Below, in pieces: positions 5,325 through 9,848 of a DNA stretch of 9,848 nucleotides (position 1 is its first letter; each line of letters begins with the position of its first letter). This DNA is from Planctomycetaceae bacterium (GTDB lineage: Bacteria; Planctomycetota; Planctomycetia; Pirellulales; Thermoguttaceae). Under the pieces are notes generated by a model. It had not been told where the DNA came from. It made no database searches and worked only from the letters and a program-made list of their open reading frames with translations. The translations under genes and the position numbers were made by a program. The DNA lies in contig JAIROD010000507.1 of the NCBI GenBank assembly GCA_031257725.1, positions 1 to 9,848 on the forward strand, written 5' to 3'.

Positions 5325-6485
5325 TCACATCTTTTTAGATCGTTCTTTCGCTATTTTAACGGCGATTTTAACATCGCTATGGTCATAGTCTCCGGTAACG
5401 CCAATCGTTTTGTGTCCGGCAACCGCCCGTGCAGCATCACGACCATATTTCATAGACAATTCCGTCACTGATGCATGACGTAATTGATATGGTGTCCAAT
5501 GTGGGATTTTCTCATTATCTGGAAGTGTTTTATTTGCTTTGATAATTGACCGCTTAATGTACCTGCCATAAGAATCGACCGTATAAAATTCCGGCACATG
5601 CCGTTTTCTATTTTTCCGGTAAATCGTATCACATCCCTTTTTCTCTTTTACTGCATCGCTCGGAGAAAAAACCGCCTGTTCCGGTGTTTTGCCGATGAGT
5701 CTCGGTGCAATTAATTCCTGTTCCGGTTTACCAAGCGGGATGATCCTTCTATGCCCTCGCCATGTATTTTTATGTTTCATAGGGCAGTACATCCAAATTT
5801 CATTACTCATATCAATATCGCCGACATGCATTCGACACACTTCATTAGGACGCATACATGATTCTTGTTGTACCTGAACCATTGCGGCAATTGTCGGTGA
5901 AAGATACGGCAATGTCGCTTTCACTACCTTATCTGATACATCAGTACGCGGTATCGTATCAGGAGCTTCAGTTTTACCCTGACGCAATACCGGAACAAAC
6001 TTTAACGCTTCCGCAACTGATGCCGGAACTATTTCCTGAACAACGCCCCAACGAAATATTCCTTTAATAATATTCGTTAATTTATTGCAATATTGCCGAC
6101 TGTAGGGTTTACCGCCGTATCTGCTTTCTTGTTTTACAAATTGTTCTTGAACTGCTTTTAGACATTTTGGGCTAAACAATTCAATCGGATAACCGGAATA
6201 GACCTTTAACAGAATCCGTAAAGCGGTTTTAGCATTACTGTAATCCGATTTGCAGCAATTCTCTTTTGTGTAATCCAAAAAGGCAACTGCAAGTGTATCG
6301 ACAACACTTTTTCCAATAGGTGAAATATTGGTTGGTGATATTGACCATTCGGCAATATACCGCGCATAGTTTTGTGCTGCTTCCTGACTGCCGTATTTAC
6401 CAAGATAAATACGTTTCCCGTTAATTCGGACAAATGCCGTTCCTCCGTTATTCCCCATTTTGGGGGGTGTAGAGTTTTTTCCCAT
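5325..6485 (-). CDS. tyrosine recombinase / integrase
   Basis: Catalyses site-specific integration and excision by strand exchange through a 3'-phosphotyrosine. The protein has 386 residues, normal for the family. Residues about 15-48 form a compact arm-type DNA-binding region (VRINGKRIYLGKYGS), like those of planctomycete integrases. About 60-165 is the SAM-like core-binding domain and about 185-386 the catalytic domain. Catalytic residues visible: R212 (CMRPNEVCRM), lysine at K237 or K239 in the beta-hairpin, R336 (PYQLRHAS), H358 (AGHKT) and nucleophile Y367 (GDYDHSD). The usual first His of the HxxR motif is Y333. The ATG at 6485 has an AAAGGA Shine-Dalgarno 6 nt upstream (complement of 6492-6497). 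Four operator-like boxes lie immediately upstream. No excisionase gene was recognised nearby, unless the 120-residue protein plays that part. Confidence 0.93.
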   Translation of the reverse strand: MGKNSTPPKMGNNGGTAFVRINGKRIYLGKYGSQEAAQNYARYIAEWSISPTNISPIGKSVVDTLAVAFLDYTKENCCKSDYSNAKTALRILLKVYSGYPIELFSPKCLKAVQEQFVKQESRYGGKPYSRQYCNKLTNIIKGIFRWGVVQEIVPASVAEALKFVPVLRQGKTEAPDTIPRTDVSDKVVKATLPYLSPTIAAMVQVQQESCMRPNEVCRMHVGDIDMSNEIWMYCPMKHKNTWRGHRRIIPLGKPEQELIAPRLIGKTPEQAVFSPSDAVKEKKGCDTIYRKNRKRHVPEFYTVDSYGRYIKRSIIKANKTLPDNEKIPHWTPYQLRHASVTELSMKYGRDAARAVAGHKTIGVTGDYDHSDVKIAVKIAKERSKKM

Positions 6486-6510
6486 GATTTTTCCTTTCGT
6501 GTTTGTAGTT

Positions 6511-6590
6511 TATCCCAATTGAGACTTTTATCCCAATTGAGACTTTAGTTTATCTCATTTAGGATTTTAGTTTGTCCAAATCTGGACAAA
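6511..6590. promoter_or_regulatory. four 18-bp operator- or arm-type boxes upstream of the recombinase
   Basis: TATCCCAATTGAGACTTT occurs twice in immediate tandem (6511-6528, 6529-6546). It is followed by TATCTCATTTAGGATTTT (6551-6568) and TGTCCAAATCTGGACAAA (6573-6590), with AGTT spacers between the later boxes. Each box is quasi-palindromic (TCC-A/T-rich-GGA type). The last is part of a perfect 8-4-8 inverted repeat, TTTGTCCA AATC TGGACAAA (6571-6590). They begin 14 bp upstream of the recombinase Shine-Dalgarno. They fit either repressor operators or arm-type integrase binding sites beside an attachment site. Confidence 0.7.
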
Positions 6591-6635
6591 TCGAAATGCA
6601 AAAACACAAATCATACGAACAGAAAAATTTAGCGC

Positions 6636-6658
6636 AAGTCCTTATAATATAAAGACTT
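6636..6658. repeat. 23-bp inverted repeat, possible recombination core
   Basis: Arms AAGTC..TTAT (left) and ATAA..GACTT (right) pair around a 3-nt centre with a single C-A mismatch, and an A-run follows. The arrangement of two 9-bp arms around about 5 bp resembles a tyrosine-recombinase crossover site. It lies between the boxes at 6511-6590 and the chromosome-like gene. No second copy was found at the left side, so this is only a candidate. Confidence 0.3.
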
Positions 6659-6748
6659 AAAAAAACATACCCAACTCAAACCAAACAAACAATCGAAGGA
6701 TTGTCAAGAGTACGCACTTTTAGAGTTTAAAGCCGGTGATTTAAAGTT

Positions 6749-6806
6749 CAGAGCCATGACCGGAAGGTCGCAATCTCAATCCGGCAACCTTCCGGTTGCG
6801 GCTCTG
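6749..6806 (-). terminator. long cruciform behind the secreted-protein gene
   Basis: On the minus strand, 14 bp after the stop codon, CAGAGCC and GGCTCTG close a structure. Inside it GCAACC-GGAA-GGTTGC and GACC-TTCC-GGTC can fold as two small hairpins, or the two 23-base arms can pair with each other with four mismatches. No T-run follows, so termination would not be classical. One arm recurs at 9236-9260, marking it as a dispersed chromosomal palindrome that may double as a 3' stabiliser or terminator. Confidence 0.5.
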
Positions 6807-6820
6807 AAGTTCAACGGTTT

Positions 6821-8863
6821 TTATTCGATTTTTCGGTTGGGTCCGATTTTATCTTCGTCTTTTTTTTCGAGCAGAAACCCTTTGAAAAAATAACCGTTTT
6901 CTTCTGAAATCCCATAGAAACCGGAAGGTCCGAAATATCGGCTCACTTTGTCAAATTCCGGCAAGTTCTTACCGTCAAAACTTTGCGGACGAATTCCTTC
7001 TTCCTCTTCAGGAACAAAAAGAGCGTTAATGATTTTACTAAGAATCGCCTGAGATTGCGGCATTTTGCCCTGTCTCACCAATTCATAAGTCGGTTGCAAC
7101 GTTTTATCGGTTCGCGAAAAGAATTGCAGAAAATGCGGTTTGTCCGTCATACCCATACCGGCAAAAATGGTATCAATTTCTTTGTATTCCGGTACATTTT
7201 TAATCGTTGATTTTTGTTCGGAATCAAGCCTGTCCAGAATTGTTTTAAGATATTCGCCGTTGGTGGAAACGAATAAACAACCTTTGGCAACCGTAACCGC
7301 TCCATCAGGAAAAACCGGCGGCGGATCGGTTTCCTGACTGCTTGTCGCAACCTGTACGGTTTTGGCGTTTGTTCTCACTCCAGTAGTCGAAGCCGTACTG
7401 ACAAGACTTGGAACTCCGCTTGGTCCGGCAAAAGGTTGAATGACCTCTTCCGCCGGAACACGTTGCCAAAGAATATAAGAACGATGTTTGATCGGTTGCA
7501 TTTCGTGATCATTTTCGAAAAGTTTTTTCAGAGCTTTAATCATGTTCTGATCTTTTCCTTCTTTCAATTCAACCGCAACCACGATACTTTCACTGGTCGG
7601 CGTGATCGGTAACGCATATTTTGACATGCTGAGAACACGTTGACCGAGATTGACCAGAATTTCTTCACGGATATTGATTTGCGGTCCATACGGATCAACT
7701 TCGATTCCTTTAATAATATCGTTCCACGCACCGGTTTCCCCCTGCATCACCAACGCATCAAACAATGTCCCGAAATGGTCGAAAATAGCAAGCGGATCAA
7801 CAAAAAGAACGGTACAACGTGCCAAATCGGAAGGCATCCAGTGGGGCAGAGTGAAATTGGTTGCGTCAGGAAAAACGAACATCTGCATTGCCAACTTATA
7901 AGGCTTCTTCGCATACACAAAAACACGGCAAACCGTTTCCTTCTCTTCCGCTTTAACACTCACAACACCGCCGATTCCCTGAACTGCATCGAAACCTTGT
8001 TGTTTTAGGATGGTAAAGACGGACGGTTTATTTTTGCGTTTTTCGGCGACGGATCCTCTTATCAGTACACGGATTGATTCGCCATAATTGAGCGGTTCGA
8101 GATACCATCGGATGAGCGGTTCGGAATCTTTCGGCATATCGTCGAGGCATCGCTTCAGAACCACCTGATAATCTTCAACATCCGCCAACGATTTTCCTGA
8201 AGGATTGCTAATTCGGTCGGCAATAAGTTTGAGCAACTCTTTTTGGTCGGAAACAATTAGATGATTGTCTTTGATAAAGTAATAGGCAAAACGGTCAATT
8301 GATTCTGTTGTTGGTTGGGGTTTGGGTTTGGGAGTTTCTTTGGTCGATAGAGAACGTTCCGGAAACGCCAAAATTACAATTTCCTGTTCTTTATATTGTT
8401 CGGTTGTCTGCTTAACACCGACACCGATTAGTTTTTCGGTTAAACGTTTCAGGTAATCCTCTGCTTCTTTCCGGCGGTCTGTGATATCCATTGTGAAGAC
8501 ATAACCGGGAACTTGGTTAGGGATTGCGATCATTCCGACCGCGACTTCACCGGAAGGAAGTTGTTCAATACCGTCCAGAGTGAGTCCGAAACTTTCCTCC
8601 ATTCGATCATTAAGTTGTTTCCGCAAATCCTTTTTGAATGCTTCCATCATTGGGTCATTCAACAGAGTTCCGACTTGTGTTTTACTCCATTGTTCACCGA
8701 GTTCTTTGAGGTTACGGATTGCCAGAAACCCTTTGGTGGAATCGGGAAAGATTTTTTCTGACGGTGTTTGTGCCGAAGCCGAAGAAACAACGACTAAGGT
8801 GAGAACACAAAATACTACGGAAAGAAAACGGGACATCCCGCCCAATGTTTGCGTTGAAAACAC
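6821..8863 (-). CDS. secreted planctomycete-type protein of unknown function
   Basis: 680 residues. The GTG start at 8863 is chosen because GAGGAG (complement of 8871-8876) lies 7 nt before it; the next ATG is at residue 10. Residues about 10-31 form a Sec signal peptide: Arg at 12, a hydrophobic run (FLSVVFCVLTLVVV), then A29-S-A31 before Q32. No lipobox, no later membrane span and no catalytic motif is apparent. The mature part begins with FPDSTKGFLAIRNLKELGEQW followed by a helical DPMMEAFKKDLRKQLNDR stretch. That opening is one I associate with large planctomycete exported proteins, broadly like DUF3352-style proteins. A Pro/Thr/Lys-rich linker lies at about 175-190 and a Ser/Thr-rich one near 490-515. 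Likely in the periplasm or cell envelope. Function unknown. More GC-rich than the genes to its left; probably chromosomal. Confidence 0.8.
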   Translation of the reverse strand: MFSTQTLGGMSRFLSVVFCVLTLVVVSSASAQTPSEKIFPDSTKGFLAIRNLKELGEQWSKTQVGTLLNDPMMEAFKKDLRKQLNDRMEESFGLTLDGIEQLPSGEVAVGMIAIPNQVPGYVFTMDITDRRKEAEDYLKRLTEKLIGVGVKQTTEQYKEQEIVILAFPERSLSTKETPKPKPQPTTESIDRFAYYFIKDNHLIVSDQKELLKLIADRISNPSGKSLADVEDYQVVLKRCLDDMPKDSEPLIRWYLEPLNYGESIRVLIRGSVAEKRKNKPSVFTILKQQGFDAVQGIGGVVSVKAEEKETVCRVFVYAKKPYKLAMQMFVFPDATNFTLPHWMPSDLARCTVLFVDPLAIFDHFGTLFDALVMQGETGAWNDIIKGIEVDPYGPQINIREEILVNLGQRVLSMSKYALPITPTSESIVVAVELKEGKDQNMIKALKKLFENDHEMQPIKHRSYILWQRVPAEEVIQPFAGPSGVPSLVSTASTTGVRTNAKTVQVATSSQETDPPPVFPDGAVTVAKGCLFVSTNGEYLKTILDRLDSEQKSTIKNVPEYKEIDTIFAGMGMTDKPHFLQFFSRTDKTLQPTYELVRQGKMPQSQAILSKIINALFVPEEEEGIRPQSFDGKNLPEFDKVSRYFGPSGFYGISEENGYFFKGFLLEKKDEDKIGPNRKIE

Positions 8864-9200
8864 TTAAATTCTCCTCAAATTCAATAAAGTTAATAGTTGG
8901 CAACCGGTTTTGTTTATCAGACTACTCAAAATACCGGAAACCTAAAACAGATGAAAGAAACAAACGGCTTTTTGTAAAATCAAAGTCAAAGTAAAAGTCA
9001 AAATAAAATGGGTTAAATCGTTTATTCTACAGTCAAACAACATGAAAAAACTTGACCATGTAGAAAAATGTCTTTACAGAATAGCAGATTTTCCAAAATT
9101 GACAAGGGCAACTCCGTAGTTTTCGGAAGAAGATCACATTGGGAACTGCGACACCATACGTAGTCCTCATTTTATCGTCTTTGCAGTTTTGAAATTCAAT

Positions 9201-9260
9201 CCGGAGTTGTCCCTATCGGGACGGAATTTTTATTCGCAACCTTCCGGTTGCAGCTCTGAA
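9201..9260. repeat. pair of dispersed hairpins
   Basis: GTCCC-TATC-GGGAC (9209-9222) followed by GGAATTTTTATT is a terminator-like hairpin on the plus strand. Next to it GCAACC-TTCC-GGTTGC (9236-9251) plus AGCTCTGAA repeats, with one base changed, the arm of the cruciform at 6784-6808. No gene ends here on the plus strand, so these look like genome-dispersed palindromic elements rather than a gene's terminator. Confidence 0.6.
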
Positions 9261-9334
9261 AATCGCACGAAGACTTCTGAAGATGGCAACGCGATAACTC
9301 TAATCGTCACCACCAAACACCAAACGCTCCCAAC

Positions 9335-9550
9335 AACGCGGGGCAAGCCCGCGCCGTTAATGGTTCGGTCAATTTAGTTAACGACGTGGGTTACCCCGTG
9401 TTTGGGGGTTAAGCCAGACAACGCGGGGCAAGCCCACGCCGTTAACGTTCGGTCAATTTAGTTAACGACGTGGGTTATCCCGTGTTTTAGTGTTAAGTCT
9501 AACAACGCGGAGTACCCCCCGTCGTTAACAAACAACACGGGGTTTACCCT
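9335..9550. repeat. tandem array of inverted-repeat units (about 85 bp period)
   Basis: Unit 1 (from 9335) and unit 2 (from 9420) each consist of an arm starting AACGCGGGGCAAGCCC and ending GCCGTTAA. A short spacer with GGTCAATTTAG follows, then a roughly complementary arm TTAACGACGTGGGTTA..CCCGTGTT. A shortened and altered third unit (9504-9550) ends with AACAACACGGGGTTTACCCT. Arms pair imperfectly into 25-bp hairpins. No coding potential; probably an expanded palindromic element of the host chromosome. Confidence 0.8.
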
Positions 9551-9765
9551 AATACTACTGTATTGCTCAATTTGCTCGTACCTTTATCGCGTGGCAATTT
9601 TTCCGTTTTAAAAAAATTGTCGGTAGTTTTTTTTTTTTTGAAATTTTTCTACATTGCTCTTTTAGCTTACCAGCGATTCTGCTATCATAACCGTTGGTTC
9701 TGCTATAAAATCCTTCTTGGTTGTTCCGATTCTAATAATTTCAGAAGCCAAGGAGGGTTTTTCCT

Positions 9766-9848
9766 ATGACTTTTATCCCATTTTTTTCCGATTCTGTCAA
9801 TCCCAATTTTTCGACCGTTCCCAAAACATCCCCTTCTTCGGTTACTTC
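9766..9848 (+). CDS. 5' end of an unidentified protein, cut by window edge
   Basis: An ATG at 9766 follows a strong AAGGAGG Shine-Dalgarno (9750-9756) with a 9-nt spacer. The 27 complete codons begin MTFIPFFSDSVNPNF and continue rich in Ser, Thr and Pro. There is no Arg/Lys-plus-hydrophobic signal-peptide start, and too little is present to assign a family. It diverges from the secreted-protein gene. A TATAAAAT at 9702-9709 could be the -10 of its promoter. Confidence 0.75.
   Translation, partial: MTFIPFFSDSVNPNFSTVPKTSPSSVT

Larger units (their letters stand above)
566..6590. mobile_element. core of an integrative element (primase plus tyrosine recombinase)
   Basis: A tyrosine recombinase, a plasmid/phage-style primase-polymerase and an orphan basic protein lie on one strand in a very AT-rich block, with repeat-filled spacers. 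The neighbouring secreted-protein gene (6821-8863) is visibly richer in G+C. The combination is typical of integrative plasmids, phage satellites or small integrative elements. I see no capsid, relaxase or conjugation gene. The ends are not defined: the right end probably falls between 6590 and 6740, and the left end may lie in 62-565 or outside the window. Confidence 0.6.
8864..9765. other. 900-bp non-coding region between divergent genes
   Basis: This region separates the minus-strand secreted-protein gene from the plus-strand gene starting at 9766. No frame in it has both a ribosome site and a protein-like composition. It holds a simple AAAGTCAAAGTAAAAGTCAA tract (8980-9005), whose minus strand reads TTGACTTTTACTTTGACTTT and could supply -35 hexamers for the secreted-protein gene. 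It also holds dispersed hairpins at 9201-9260, a tandem hairpin array at 9335-9550 and a long T-run at about 9630-9641. Promoters for both genes must lie here but no consensus pair is convincing. Confidence 0.6.

Noticed and set aside
6636..6658. tRNA-like or tRNA fragment at the integration boundary
   Set aside because: Only a single short dyad is present; no T-loop GTTCGA-type sequence, anticodon stem or acceptor stem can be assembled around it.
9189..9377. 62-codon plus-strand frame
   Set aside because: It crosses the two dispersed hairpins and the first unit of the tandem array and has no ribosome site, so it is best seen as non-coding repeat DNA.
9335..9550. CRISPR array
   Set aside because: Units are about 85 bp and near-identical throughout, with no short repeat alternating with unique spacers, and no cas gene is present.

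Overview
This AT-rich window most likely comes from a member of the Planctomycetes. Two things point there: a tyrosine recombinase whose N-terminus is of the type common in planctomycete integrases (a short 'xVxxNGKxxYLGxYGS' arm domain followed by 'xxYxxxIAEW'), and a large secreted protein of a style I associate with that phylum (segment around 'FPDSTKGFLAIRNLKELGEQW'). Both are recognised from memory, not from a search. All substantial genes lie on the minus strand. Only a gene start at the right edge is on the plus strand.

Layout, left to right. At 1-61 is the 5' end of a minus-strand gene that runs off the edge. From 62 to 565 is AT-rich non-coding DNA. From 566 to about 6660 is what I read as (part of) an integrative mobile element. 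It holds a very large primase-polymerase replication protein (566-4153), an orphan basic 120-residue protein (4628-4990) and a tyrosine recombinase (5325-6485), all transcribed leftward. These genes are separated by unusually long spacers (474 and 334 bp) packed with direct and inverted repeats. From about 6700 to 8863 is chromosome-like sequence, visibly richer in G+C, with a secreted 680-residue protein and its 3' cruciform. From 8864 to 9765 is non-coding DNA with dispersed palindromes and a tandem hairpin array. At 9766 a new plus-strand gene begins behind a strong Shine-Dalgarno sequence.

The most interesting part is the spacer upstream of the primase. A module of about 150 bp occurs twice (4151-4299 and 4324-4471). 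In each copy, read on the minus strand, a perfect 20-bp palindrome leads into a 53-bp block identical in both copies. Next comes a folded segment that ends directly on an ATG. In that segment one strand (X) is complementary both to the segment after it (Y, perfect hairpin) and to a more distant one (Z, long imperfect hairpin). The two copies differ in sequence, yet both pairings survive through compensatory changes. This looks like a selected two-state RNA (or single-stranded DNA) structure governing the primase start codon, or part of the replication origin. Copy A abuts the primase ATG; copy B abuts a 19-codon micro-ORF.

A working model, as inference: the recombinase integrates and excises the element under control of four 18-bp operator- or arm-like boxes in front of its gene. 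The primase starts element replication, and the repeated palindromes and switch modules between the genes serve as origin and/or expression control. No element end, attachment-site pair, tRNA, rRNA or CRISPR array could be established.
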